Assembly (NCBI RefSeq): GCF_001269655.1
Contig: NZ_LHVE01000013.1
Span: 248,001-312,000 of the forward strand
Length of the DNA stretch: 64,000 bases
DNA from: Pseudomonas thivervalensis
GTDB lineage: Bacteria; Pseudomonadota; Gammaproteobacteria; Pseudomonadales; Pseudomonadaceae
Direction: 5' to 3'
Each line of letters begins with the position of its first letter. Position 1 is the stretch's first letter. The notes below the pieces were generated by a model that did no database searches, was not told the DNA's origin, and saw only the letters and a program-made list of their open reading frames with translations. Both the position numbers and the translations under genes were made by a program. This document shows positions 1 through 8,186 of this stretch, piece by piece.

Positions 1-467
1 CTGATCGCGCGCAAATCGCCAAGCTGCGCCAAGCGGCCACCGTGCGCACCGACGCCACCACCGTGGACGGCTTGTCCGATCAGTTCGTGATCGACGTCGG
101 GCCGGAAGACGAGTTGATGTGGGCCCGCGACGGTGTCCAGGAAAGCCAGATGCGCAAGCTGAAGGTCGGCCAGATCCCCTTCGAAGGCAGCCTCGATCTG
201 CACGGCATGAGTGTCGAAAAGGCCCGGGAAACCCTTTGGGCGTTCCTGGCCGAAGCCACCAAGTTCGAAATCCGCTGCGTACGCGTCACCCATGGCAAAG
301 CCGTGCGCCTGGACGGCAAGCGACCGATGATCAAGAGCCACGTCAACACCTGGCTGCGCCAGCACCCGCAAGTGCTGGGCTTCACCTCCTGCCAGGCGAA
401 ACACGGCGGAGCCGGGGCGGTCTACGTGATGCTCAAGCGCACCATGATGGAAGGCCGCGACGAATAG
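1..467 (+). CDS. Smr-domain protein, 5' end outside window
   Basis: The reading frame is open to the left edge (codons from base 3), so the gene begins upstream and only about 154 C-terminal residues are present. The Smr nuclease-like core is visible: the LDLHG motif followed by a helix, VRVTHGKAVR, and the C-terminal HGGAGAVYVMLKR. Smr domains of this stand-alone YdaL/SmrA type bind and often nick DNA or RNA. It ends 77 bases before the native folE start, the usual Pseudomonas smr-folE neighbourhood, which the prophage now interrupts. Family assignment is solid; the cellular role is not established. Confidence 0.9.
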   Translation, partial: DRAQIAKLRQAATVRTDATTVDGLSDQFVIDVGPEDELMWARDGVQESQMRKLKVGQIPFEGSLDLHGMSVEKARETLWAFLAEATKFEIRCVRVTHGKAVRLDGKRPMIKSHVNTWLRQHPQVLGFTSCQAKHGGAGAVYVMLKRTMMEGRDE

Positions 468-544
468 CCCTCGCTTGCCGAGCTTGCAGCGCCGTGTCCG
501 CCACCGTACCCTTGCCCTTTGCGTAAAATCCCACAGGTAGTTTC

Positions 545-577
545 ATGTCTCTGGAACAGAATTACACCGCTATATAG
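545..577 (+). pseudogene. folE: folE 5' remnant (10 codons) at attL
   Basis: ATG TCT CTG GAA CAG AAT TAC ACC GCT ATA TAG reads MSLEQNYTAI-stop. This matches the start of Pseudomonas FolE and the N-terminus of the intact FolE at the other end of the prophage (LEQNYTAI). The native start and its upstream region (AGGT at 535-538, a possible -10 TAAAAT at 524-529) stay here, cut off from the rest of the gene by about 44.8 kb of phage DNA. The stop arises from phage sequence. It may still be translated into a 10-residue peptide of no expected function. Confidence 0.85.
551..573 (+). other. attL, left attachment core
   Basis: CTGGAACAGAA, a T, then TACACCGC, T, AT. It is 21/23 identical to 45335-45357. 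The first 11 bases are identical at both ends. The two mismatches lie to the right, so the crossover is within CTGGAACAGAA, and in attL everything to its right is phage-derived. Confidence 0.85.
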
Positions 578-892
578 AGTGGGTTCAGCTTGGTGTTCAG
601 AAGTAATGAAATCGGGGGTTTCGTACTTAGGGCGACCTGATTTTTCTCACCAAAACGCAACGATTGGTACGGAGAATGGTACGAGAACTCATGCATCCAA
701 AAGCCCCGCGTCGGTAGAAACGACACGGGGCTTTTTCTTAACTGGAGACACCCTTTTTCGCTCGCTCAGTGTCGGCTTTCGGGCCAAAAGCAGCCGCTCA
801 ACTGTGCCTATCAAACTAGAGGCATTCAGTATGTAAACTCTGATATCACCTGCTATAAGTAGGAGGCGTTGATTTTTTCCATCGAGGGAAGC
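578..892. other. Intergenic left end of prophage
   Basis: No convincing gene. It contains a tandem GGTAC motif (GATTGGTAC at 662-670 and AATGGTAC at 675-682), a candidate integrase arm site, and a strong terminator hairpin (703-731). The remainder probably holds the promoter of the Shedu-like gene; I could not define -35/-10 boxes. Confidence 0.5.
701..737 (+). terminator. Intrinsic terminator at prophage left end
   Basis: Stem GCCCCG-C-GTCG / CGAC-A-CGGGGC with loop GTAGAAA (703-731) followed by TTTTTC. On the plus strand this would stop transcription entering the prophage from smr and the folE remnant, insulating the accessory block. Confidence 0.75.
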
Positions 893-2119
893 ATGCTTGA
901 ATTTCAGATTACAGCTACAGGTGTCGATCTTGAATACGAAGGAGATCTGGGATCCGATGACAAATGGGTCTGGGATGAATTGACGACCAACAACAAAGCG
1001 CGGATATCTCGAATATTTCTGTTCAATTCTTCAGACTTACTAAATCCTCCATCCCCCAACCAAAATTTTGAGAATTATAAGTATCAGTTTCGATTCGGAA
1101 CTTTCGCAAATGACTATGTGAGGATTCCTGCGCGGATCCTTGAAATCAAAAACGACTTACTCATAAGTCGTGATATAACACTCAGGCGGTCTCTCTTTGT
1201 TGCCGAGCGCAATATCTCGATTTTTCTTCGTCTATCAGAACTACTAGATCACTCCAATTCCATTGTGATAGGAGGGACACACCCCGACGCAATACCGAGA
1301 GACGTATTTGAGGAACTGCTCAAAAAATTCCCGAACAGCTATGAACTCAACCGCTACGCCGATGCTCGTGTTCAAACAATACTTTCTCAGTACCTGGATG
1401 GTATGAGGGATGCACGGGGCCGCTATGAAAACTATCTCAACAGAAACAAGTCTCTCACCAGCACCAACAAAATCAATTTGGATGTATTGAAGAAGCTGGA
1501 AATCGAGAAATACATTTTGATTCGAGACCTAATAAAGGACTCCTTGGCAACCAAGAAAAATTGGTCCGAGGGTGACTGGCAGAAGCTGATGCTGTCCTTC
1601 CTACTCCTTTTGTTCCCCAAATATATTATGGTTCTCGAGAATGTCACTATCCATGATTATTATAGTAATCTCAGCAAGAAAACTGATCGATATATCGACA
1701 TTGCCTTGATTGATGCCAATGGAAATCTTGACATCATAGAAGTCAAAAAGCCCTTCGATGACAAAATCCTTCGCAAGAGCCAGTATCGTGGTAACAGTAT
1801 ACCGACCTCAGAGTTGAGCGGTAGCATTATGCAGGCCGAGAAATATCTGTTCCACTTATCGAAATGGGGTATCAAAGGTGAAGAAACCCTCACCAAAAAA
1901 TACACCACTGAACTACCGCCGGGCATGAGGATTCGGATCTCCAATCCCAAGGCGACTATCATCGTCGGACGCGATCAAATCGGCGGTGCCAATATGACAG
2001 GAAGCCAGTTGTTGGACTTCGAGATAATAAAACGCAAGTATGCAAACATGATGGACATCATCACATACGATGATCTGCTGCGACGGCTCAATAACACCAT
2101 TGCTGCCCTTGGCGGCTGA
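893..2119 (+). CDS. sduA: Shedu-like anti-phage nuclease (SduA, DUF4263)
   Basis: 408 residues from ATG 893 (GAGG five bases upstream); a TTG at 869 in frame would add eight residues, but its AGGAGG is only two bases away. The C-terminal third has the PD-(D/E)XK pattern typical of the Shedu/DUF4263 nuclease: YIDIALID (D269), then IIEVKKP (E283, K285), preceded by NWSEGDWQKLMLSF. The roughly 220-residue N-terminal part is the variable, probably sensing, region. SduA proteins are stand-alone anti-phage nucleases. Codon use and GC are clearly lower than in the phage structural genes, indicating cargo. It converges on the DUF3883 gene. Confidence 0.85.
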   Translation: MLEFQITATGVDLEYEGDLGSDDKWVWDELTTNNKARISRIFLFNSSDLLNPPSPNQNFENYKYQFRFGTFANDYVRIPARILEIKNDLLISRDITLRRSLFVAERNISIFLRLSELLDHSNSIVIGGTHPDAIPRDVFEELLKKFPNSYELNRYADARVQTILSQYLDGMRDARGRYENYLNRNKSLTSTNKINLDVLKKLEIEKYILIRDLIKDSLATKKNWSEGDWQKLMLSFLLLLFPKYIMVLENVTIHDYYSNLSKKTDRYIDIALIDANGNLDIIEVKKPFDDKILRKSQYRGNSIPTSELSGSIMQAEKYLFHLSKWGIKGEETLTKKYTTELPPGMRIRISNPKATIIVGRDQIGGANMTGSQLLDFEIIKRKYANMMDIITYDDLLRRLNNTIAALGG

Positions 2120-2256
2120 AGGATCCTCAAGTGCGATTTTTCAATGACTACTCTTGGCCGACTTTTGACGGTCTTGACCTGCAGAAACCGGCCCAAAGTA
2201 GTTACAGCGTTTCCCAAGTTGACCGAGGTACATTCATGTTTTTTGGGTAGATCGGC

Positions 2257-3405
2257 CTAGTAGCTAGCCTTTCGCGATACTTGAAACGCAATTGGTTCCG
2301 AAATCCACTCATCAATATCCCAGTAAAGTAGAGCCTCAACTTCGCCACCAGTAGCTGTTGGCTCGTCATTATCACGAGAGAGTCTAATCTTCGAGACGAT
2401 AAGTAGGCCTGTGGATCCTTTATGTTCTCGATGGAGATTAACTTCGTTTTTTGTCATCAGTACCGAATCACAGATATCACTGGTCGTGCCCTTCACCTCG
2501 ACCATAAGCTTCTCACCAGCTTTCTTGGCAAGAATATCAAATGAGTCCGTTGCTGAAGTATCCCGCGACTCAAAACCCTTTGCAGCCAGATATTGTATCG
2601 CCAGTGCCATAGCTTGAAGTTCAACTACCTGCCGTTCCTTTGCTGTCAGCCCTCGTCCTTGCTTTCCTGCTGTACTTCTCAGAGGTTTGGCAATTATAGC
2701 AATTTCCCCAGCATCTTGGTCGCCTGGAGATATATCTCGTTGCTCAATCTGAGCAAGATAAATTTCGCTAAGGCGTTCTGCAGCTCTAAATAATAAAAGG
2801 TCAAAATCAACGGTCAATAAGTCTGAGACTGCTATACGCTTAGCAAATGCCGTGGCTTTCTCGAATGTTCGTGGGAGTGGCGCTTTCGCACCCAGGACAA
2901 TCTCGTCATCAAAAGGGCTGAGCGTCTTCCATTTTTGCTGAACGACGAACCGAGCCCATGAGGTTCGTTTACTAAGTTCGTCATTAGATACAGGCTGGAG
3001 ATCGCCCCCGCGCCAGATCGTGCTCCCGCACCCTACTGTGATGAAAACAGCAGAGCCGTTAGCTGCAAAGTGAATTACCAGATAGAACCCTTCACGCGGG
3101 TTAGGGGACATTGTTCTAGAAAAGACGCGTACCCACGGGGCTTCTGTCTTTCGCCCGATACCATCCGAGCCCTCGACAGCAAGATCATCAAAGGCACTAT
3201 GAAATGCCTTCTGTAGGGCTGGTAAACGGGAACGCAACTCCCCCGCAAGCACAGATCGAATAAGATACCCCCGCTCTTGCATTTCGTGTGTGTTGGTTGA
3301 TGAGTACTTGGGCTGCAATCCGCAAATTTTTCCCAACGTGCTTTCCACTAAGCGGCTCCAAGTTTCTCTATGCGATCTGCTTTCAAATGCGAAACGCGTG
3401 AGCAC
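2257..3405 (-). CDS. MrcB-like N-terminal plus DUF3883 nuclease-domain protein
   Basis: 382 residues. The N-terminal half resembles the MrcB N-terminal (DUF3578) domain found in modification-dependent restriction proteins (features such as REGFYLVIHF and FITVGCG at about 105-126). The C-terminal part fits DUF3883, a PD-(D/E)XK-type fold: E262 in VELQAM, then SFDIL (D290) and VEVKG (E303, K305). The family is common in restriction and defence loci, and a role in recognising and cutting modified invader DNA is plausible. The GTG start at 3405 has no good ribosome site, so the start is uncertain. It is tail-to-tail with sduA and probably has its own promoter. Confidence 0.72.
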   Translation of the reverse strand: MLTRFAFESRSHRETWSRLVESTLGKICGLQPKYSSTNTHEMQERGYLIRSVLAGELRSRLPALQKAFHSAFDDLAVEGSDGIGRKTEAPWVRVFSRTMSPNPREGFYLVIHFAANGSAVFITVGCGSTIWRGGDLQPVSNDELSKRTSWARFVVQQKWKTLSPFDDEIVLGAKAPLPRTFEKATAFAKRIAVSDLLTVDFDLLLFRAAERLSEIYLAQIEQRDISPGDQDAGEIAIIAKPLRSTAGKQGRGLTAKERQVVELQAMALAIQYLAAKGFESRDTSATDSFDILAKKAGEKLMVEVKGTTSDICDSVLMTKNEVNLHREHKGSTGLLIVSKIRLSRDNDEPTATGGEVEALLYWDIDEWISEPIAFQVSRKASY

Positions 3406-4068
3406 TGTCGTCTAGCTCAGTGGGTTTCGCGTCAGGTGGACTGGAAGTTATCAATTTATCGCTTGCAGATCACTCTATTGTTACGCGAATTCTGAACCGG
3501 CATGGCTTTTGCTCGGCTGAGTGTCAGCTGCTGGTCAAAAGTGGCCCCTGGCTCACCCATGATGGATTGGACGGATTAGTCGCTGAACCTCTACCTAGCC
3601 TGGCTGCGAGCATCTTTTAGGAAAACTATGTAGTAAATATTTAGCAATCGCAGCTTGGCTGATTTCAGGCGTGCGGTACTGGGTAAGAAATCACACCGGT
3701 AGGTTGGGTGGGTTCCGCTTGGCGTCGGGAGATAGTGAGGCTGGGAAGGCGCTAGGCGTACCCGGCTTTTCGCGCAAAAAAACCAGACTATTAAGAGGGT
3801 TTTTATGCGCCGGGCCCCTCCTAGCTATTTTCCCTCACCAGAAACGATGTTTTTCGACAAAAAATTTCGCTTTCGGCTACCCATAAACGCATGAATCTGC
3901 GTCTCGCTGCTGGGGCGTTCGTTTTTGTGTCACTTAGATTTGGTTTTTCAGTGACGCAGAGCTAAAGATCACGCTAAATTAAGCACCGATAGGGACAGAA
4001 GGCGCTAAATCGACGCAAACGCTGTGGTGCAACATTTCACCACCAGCAAGGTCTAGCAAGGAACGCCC
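3406..4068. other. 663-base gap upstream of the DprA-like operon
   Basis: No gene I trust: the short frames at 3420-3620 and 3671-3886 lack ribosome sites and family features. An imperfect inverted repeat, TCTGCGTCTCGCTG (3896-3909) against CAGTGACGCAGA (3949-3960), lies about 110 bases before the operon start, with a nested GTCACT/AGTGAC pair. It could be an operator or a 5'-leader structure. Confidence 0.4.
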
Positions 4069-5004
4069 ATGACGCAGACAGCGATCAGAAAATCAAGTAT
4101 GAATTTTACCTCCCCAATAGCGAATATTTTTCGTTCAAAGCCGATCATTCCACTGGAAGAGATCGCAGCCTATGAAGCCCTCTGGCTCAACCATGGCGCA
4201 TGGTTCGCAAACCTTGCAAAACTGTTCGGCGAAAACCCTGGAGCTGCGCCCTCGGACCTTGTGGACCGTCTACTCATTGAAGATACATGCAAGAAGCTTT
4301 CAAGCTCCCTGGGAGCAGAATTTCTTTCGAAGGTCGGCATTAGACTACATGGCGCAGGTGAATATCCACAGAAACTCAGAGATGCCGACCACCCAATTGA
4401 AATGCTTTACTACATGGGGAACTGGGAACTCGTTGATACACCATGTGTTGCTATTGTAGGGACACGCTCACCAAGTGAAGAAGGCGCCTTTAATGCTGGA
4501 TTTATTGCACACAAACTCGTTCAAAAAGGATTCACCGTTGTTTCAGGGCTAGCTAAAGGAATTGATTCCTGCGCCCACAATGCTGCACTCGAGGCAGGAG
4601 GCAACACTATTGCGGTGATAGGCACACCATTAAACTCTTATTACCCTAAAGAAAACAAACTTCTCCAAGATCGAATTGCCCAACACCACCTACTCATCTC
4701 CCAAGTACCATTCCTGAGGTATGACGCTCAAAACTATAAAGTAAATCGACTTTTTTTCCCCGCGCGCAACGTAACAATGTCCGCACTCACTAATGCGACA
4801 ATCATAGTTGAAGCGGGCAATACTTCAGGCACACTCGTACAGGCGCGTGCAGCACTTGCGCAAAAAAGAAAGCTTTTCATTCTCGACAGCTGTTTTAGAA
4901 AGCCGGAACTAACATGGCCAGCAAAGTATGAGAAGTTGGGCGCCATTCGAGTTAAAAATGTAAGTGACCTTATTGGAATGCTCACGGATGACAAAGCTGA
5001 TTGA
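4069..5004 (+). CDS. DprA/Smf-like Rossmann (SLOG) protein
   Basis: 311 residues, AAGGAACG ribosome site. It carries the DprA core: VGTRSPS (130-136), SGLAKGID..AH (159-170), VIGTPL (183-188), FPARN (230-234) and EAGNTSGTLVQAR (248-260). The C-terminal winged helix of competence DprA is absent. In transformation DprA loads RecA on single-stranded DNA; here the gene sits in prophage cargo, coupled to a phosphoribosyltransferase gene. SLOG-family proteins paired with nucleotide enzymes recur in defence loci, so a ligand-binding or DNA-sensing role in phage defence is my inference. The stop overlaps the next gene's start by 17 bases. Confidence 0.8.
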   Translation: MTQTAIRKSSMNFTSPIANIFRSKPIIPLEEIAAYEALWLNHGAWFANLAKLFGENPGAAPSDLVDRLLIEDTCKKLSSSLGAEFLSKVGIRLHGAGEYPQKLRDADHPIEMLYYMGNWELVDTPCVAIVGTRSPSEEGAFNAGFIAHKLVQKGFTVVSGLAKGIDSCAHNAALEAGGNTIAVIGTPLNSYYPKENKLLQDRIAQHHLLISQVPFLRYDAQNYKVNRLFFPARNVTMSALTNATIIVEAGNTSGTLVQARAALAQKRKLFILDSCFRKPELTWPAKYEKLGAIRVKNVSDLIGMLTDDKAD

Positions 5005-5626
5005 GCTGGACAACGATGATTACCGCTATCTAGTGGATGATGATAAATGTTACTACTATGGTGAATACACATCTGGTGGAGGTTTTCAAAAAAGCGAAAC
5101 CAACCAACAGATTCTTAACTTAAAAAAGAAACCCTCCAGCTCCAGTGGCGAGCTATGGTATAAGCAGCGCGCGATTGATTATTGGGGCCGCATACTTGCC
5201 GCCACTCTAGATCTAAAAGCAGACTCCCGTGTGACATTTGTGCCGATGCCTTGCTCCAAGCCCCCAGGCCATCCAGATTTTGATGACAGGATGCATAAAG
5301 TTCTGCTAAGCATGGCTAGAGGAAAACCCCCGACCGATATTCGCCCAATACTTGTACAAACAGCGTTAAGGCAAAGCCAACATGAAGGTGGAGGCAGATT
5401 AACTCCCGCCGAACTCTTGGAAACCATGGCGATTGACCCTGCGCATGTATATCACCCTGCAAGAGCCACGGTTGTAATTTTGGATGACGTTATTACTATG
5501 GGGGCATCATTTAATGCTGCCAAAAAATTAATCGAGCAGGTGGACGGTGTCGAGCACGTTATTGGCCTTTTTCTCGCTAAAACTGTATGGCCACCAGATG
5601 AACTCGATGACTTCTTGGCTCTTTGA
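4988..5626 (+). CDS. Phosphoribosyltransferase-fold protein, partner of DprA-like protein
   Basis: 212 residues from ATG 4988, overlapping the dprA-like gene by 17 bases, so translation is probably coupled. The 13-residue PRPP loop VVILDDVITMGAS (162-174) is intact, with VPMPCSKPPGHPDFDDR (85-101) resembling the upstream part of ComF-type PRTases. No zinc-finger region like that of ComF is seen. ComF-type proteins accompany DprA in competence, but here the pair forms a mobile operon. It probably binds PRPP or a nucleotide; the substrate is unknown. An in-frame ATG at 4964 is possible but has weaker support. Confidence 0.78.
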   Translation: MTKLIELDNDDYRYLVDDDKCYYYGEYTSGGGFQKSETNQQILNLKKKPSSSSGELWYKQRAIDYWGRILAATLDLKADSRVTFVPMPCSKPPGHPDFDDRMHKVLLSMARGKPPTDIRPILVQTALRQSQHEGGGRLTPAELLETMAIDPAHVYHPARATVVILDDVITMGASFNAAKKLIEQVDGVEHVIGLFLAKTVWPPDELDDFLAL

Positions 5627-5748
5627 AGTCGCAACCACGACTAAAATTATTAATACTGCCACTAAAGACAAATAAAACTTACACAATAGGTCGCCACGCC
5701 ACATCAAGACGACCAGAACCTTTCAACTTCTCAACAAGGATAATAAAG

Positions 5749-6102
5749 ATGGACCTTTCAATTGAAAAGCAGTGGGAAATCCTCGAGGCAACATTCGTCA
5801 AACGAGATGAATGTCACGAGCTAACTGATAAAATCATAGTTAATATTTACGACGACGACCGCGATTTACTTCTAACCATCACTGCCGAAAGCGACACGCT
5901 TTTAGAGAAGACCGTAGAGCTGATCAATTCAGAGTTGTCAATTGAAGCAATGGAATTTAACGACAAAGAGCCAAACAATCACTACTTCAACATCCAATCG
6001 AACCCGAGCCAGGAAACCATGCGGAATGCTCTCAGAGCGGTTATCCCAAAAATGGAATCTATTGGACTCAAACTCCGAAAACTTGAAGATACTTGGGTTT
6101 AA
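5749..6102 (+). CDS. Small acidic protein, third gene of DprA-PRTase operon
   Basis: 117 residues from ATG 5749 with AAGGA eight bases upstream; it lies 122 bases after the PRTase gene in the same direction. The sequence is acidic, with predicted alternating strand and helix (KIIVNIYDDDRDLLLTI; ELSIEAMEF). No signal peptide, membrane segment or recognised motif. Codon use matches the two preceding genes and not the flanking phage genes, so it probably travels with them. It could be an immunity, adaptor or effector component; I do not recognise the family. Confidence 0.65.
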   Translation: MDLSIEKQWEILEATFVKRDECHELTDKIIVNIYDDDRDLLLTITAESDTLLEKTVELINSELSIEAMEFNDKEPNNHYFNIQSNPSQETMRNALRAVIPKMESIGLKLRKLEDTWV

Positions 6103-6294
6103 TTTTCCAAGGTAGGAGCCTTATGTCACCAGAGCTAATCGCTCTTTTCTGAGAGGCTCTGGCTGTAGAATTTCGGGCGAGAATGGAAAATTACATCTGA
6201 AAGCCCACCTCTGCTTCCAATCCTAGTAACACAGGGTGCTGCTATATATGCAGAACGTCCCACACGTGAACGAAGGCTCAATATTTTCCACCGG

Positions 6295-7572
6295 CTACTT
6301 ACAAGAAATTCGCCACAGCTGGTCCAGTCTTGTGGTGTAGCTCTGGCTCATCAGCTCCCGGCGCATGCCCCATTCAGGGTTTGCAGGCACGCAGGCTGAA
6401 CGCAGCGTCCCCCTGCCCCAGCGTCCGTTGATCTGGTCCAACACCGCCATCAACTTCGTGGCGTCGACTGGCTGCGAGGTGGCAAACAGGTCGTCGGTGT
6501 ACTCTCCTTGCTGACAGAGATTCATCAACAGCACCTCGGCCTTGCTGTACTTGAAGCCCGGTCGAAAAACCCGGTCGAGTGCATCTACCGCGGCCTTGGT
6601 CAGCAGCCGCACATCGTCCGTAGGGTACGGCATGTCAATCAGAACACCGTTGGCGTACTTCGCCTCCTCCGGGTTGAACATGCCAGTGCGGATGCTGACG
6701 CGGATCTTCTTGCAAAGCGACCTCTGCGCCCTGAGCTTTTCCGAGGCGCGCATCATGTAAGTGGCCACCGCTTCCTTGATCGGTACCAGCTCCGTGAGCC
6801 GCTTACCAAACATCCGGCTACAGCAGATCTCCTGCTTCGGCGGGTCCGGCTCATCCAGCTCCAGGCACGGCGTGCCGGCCAGCTCGCGGGCTGTCTTCTC
6901 AATCACCACGCTGAATTTCTTGCGTAGCGTCCAAGGGTCGGCCTTCGCCAGGTCCATAGCGGTCTTGATACCCATGGTGTCCAAGTGAAGTTTCATCTTG
7001 CGACCGACTCCCCAGACCTCGGACACGTCGGTGTTGCGCAGCACCCAGTCGCGCTTGAACGGGTCGCAGATATCAACCACGCCGCCCGTTTGCACCTGCA
7101 GCCGCTTGGCCGTGTGGTTCGCGAGCTTCGCCAGGGTCTTGGTGTGAGCGATCCCTACCCCGACTGGGATGCCAGTGCAGCGCAGCACGTGGCTGCGGAT
7201 CTTGCGACCGAGGGTATCCCGGCCGTTAATGCCGGTGAGATCCGCGAAGGCTTCGTCGATGCTGTAAACCTCGACAGCAGGCACCATCGATTCAATGAGT
7301 GTCATCACGCGCTCGCTCATGTCGCCATATAGCGCGTAGTTTGAGGAGAACGGGACGATGCCGTGTTTCTGCAGCTTGTGCTTGATCTGGAAATACGGCT
7401 CGCCCATTTTCACGTAGGGCTTGGCGTCGTAGCTGCGAGCAATCACACAGCCGTCGTTGTTGCTCAGAACCACGATGGGCACGCGGGCCAGGTCCGGGCG
7501 GAATACTCTTTCGCAACTGGCGTAGAAGCTGTTGCAATCGATCAGGGCAAAAACAGGCTGGGCTTTAGACAT
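6295..7572 (-). CDS. umuC: Y-family DNA polymerase V subunit UmuC/RulB
   Basis: 425 residues, normal length. Catalytic carboxylates: D12 in ALIDCNSFYASC and D106/E107 in SIDEAF; palm and finger motifs VVLSNNDGCVIARS and GVGIAHTKTLAKLAN follow, with helix-hairpin-helix and little-finger regions. It performs error-prone translesion synthesis with UmuD'2. It overlaps umuD by 8 bases, so it is translated from the same mRNA and placed under the LexA box before umuD. Prophage- and plasmid-borne copies (rulAB-like) are common in Pseudomonas. Confidence 0.95.
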   Translation of the reverse strand: MSKAQPVFALIDCNSFYASCERVFRPDLARVPIVVLSNNDGCVIARSYDAKPYVKMGEPYFQIKHKLQKHGIVPFSSNYALYGDMSERVMTLIESMVPAVEVYSIDEAFADLTGINGRDTLGRKIRSHVLRCTGIPVGVGIAHTKTLAKLANHTAKRLQVQTGGVVDICDPFKRDWVLRNTDVSEVWGVGRKMKLHLDTMGIKTAMDLAKADPWTLRKKFSVVIEKTARELAGTPCLELDEPDPPKQEICCSRMFGKRLTELVPIKEAVATYMMRASEKLRAQRSLCKKIRVSIRTGMFNPEEAKYANGVLIDMPYPTDDVRLLTKAAVDALDRVFRPGFKYSKAEVLLMNLCQQGEYTDDLFATSQPVDATKLMAVLDQINGRWGRGTLRSACVPANPEWGMRRELMSQSYTTRLDQLWRISCK

Positions 7573-7990
7573 GGCTGCGCACGCTGCAGGTAATGACGCC
7601 CCAGATGACCAGCTCGTCGCCCTCGAGCACGTACCTCGGTGGGTACTTTGGGTTCTCCGACAGGAGAATCACCTCCTTACCGCGTATGCAAAGGCGTTTG
7701 CACACGGGCTCGTTGTTCAGCAGCGCCACGACGATGTGCCCGTGCGTAGGCTCCATCGCACGGTCGACGACGGCAAGGTCCCCTTCAAAGATCCCAGCGC
7801 CCTGCATGCTCTCCCCAGCGATGGAAACTAGGTAGACATGCGGGGCGCGTATGTTCAGAACCTCATCCAATGAGATGTGCGCTTCGATATGGTCCGCTGC
7901 CGGAGACGGAAACCCGGCGGGCACTCGAAACGAACAGAGAGGCAGCTTTAACCCGCCTTCAGCGATGGGGCCTAAAATCGAAAAGCTCAT
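7565..7990 (-). CDS. umuD: UmuD-like S24 peptidase subunit of Pol V
   Basis: 141 residues. Self-cleavage site PAGF (A25-G26), catalytic Ser61 in AGESM and Lys98 in VCKRL match UmuD/RulA spacing. RecA-stimulated cleavage would yield UmuD', the active Pol V partner. The start is immediately downstream of a near-consensus LexA box at 8011-8026. First gene of a two-gene SOS operon with umuC. Confidence 0.95.
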   Translation of the reverse strand: MSFSILGPIAEGGLKLPLCSFRVPAGFPSPAADHIEAHISLDEVLNIRAPHVYLVSIAGESMQGAGIFEGDLAVVDRAMEPTHGHIVVALLNNEPVCKRLCIRGKEVILLSENPKYPPRYVLEGDELVIWGVITCSVRSHV

Positions 7991-8010
7991 GACGGACCAC
8001 TTCTAGAAAC

Positions 8011-8026
8011 CTGTACAGATATACAG
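8011..8026 (-). promoter_or_regulatory. LexA (SOS) box before umuDC
   Basis: Minus-strand sequence CTGTATATCTGTACAG matches the LexA consensus CTG-TATAT-NNNN-ACAG with full CTGT...ACAG ends. It sits 21 bases upstream of the umuD start, where LexA would block the umuDC promoter until DNA damage. Confidence 0.9.
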
Positions 8027-8186
8027 TTAACGTTGTACAAGTTTTGCGGTCAATTTCTTGTAAGAGGATTCGGACAAGTGGCTGAGCAGGCCCCGGCTGA
8101 TGCAGGTCGCGGTCGTGCGCCGCTTACCTGTGCTTCGTCGACGGGTCGCCCACTGGACTACGCTGACGTTAACCAGAGGGTTCAAC

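Noticed and set aside
545..577. tRNA-type attachment site
   Set aside because: No tRNA at either junction; the repeat is folE coding sequence.
3400..3425. tRNA-like GTCTAGCTCAGTGG string
   Set aside because: No acceptor stem or anticodon arm can be folded around it.
3420..3886. Two short frames as genes
   Set aside because: No ribosome site, no family features, tryptophan/arginine-rich random-like sequence.
4069..5004. DprA-like gene as a natural competence gene
   Set aside because: No winged-helix C-terminus, located in prophage cargo, and coupled to a non-ComF PRTase.
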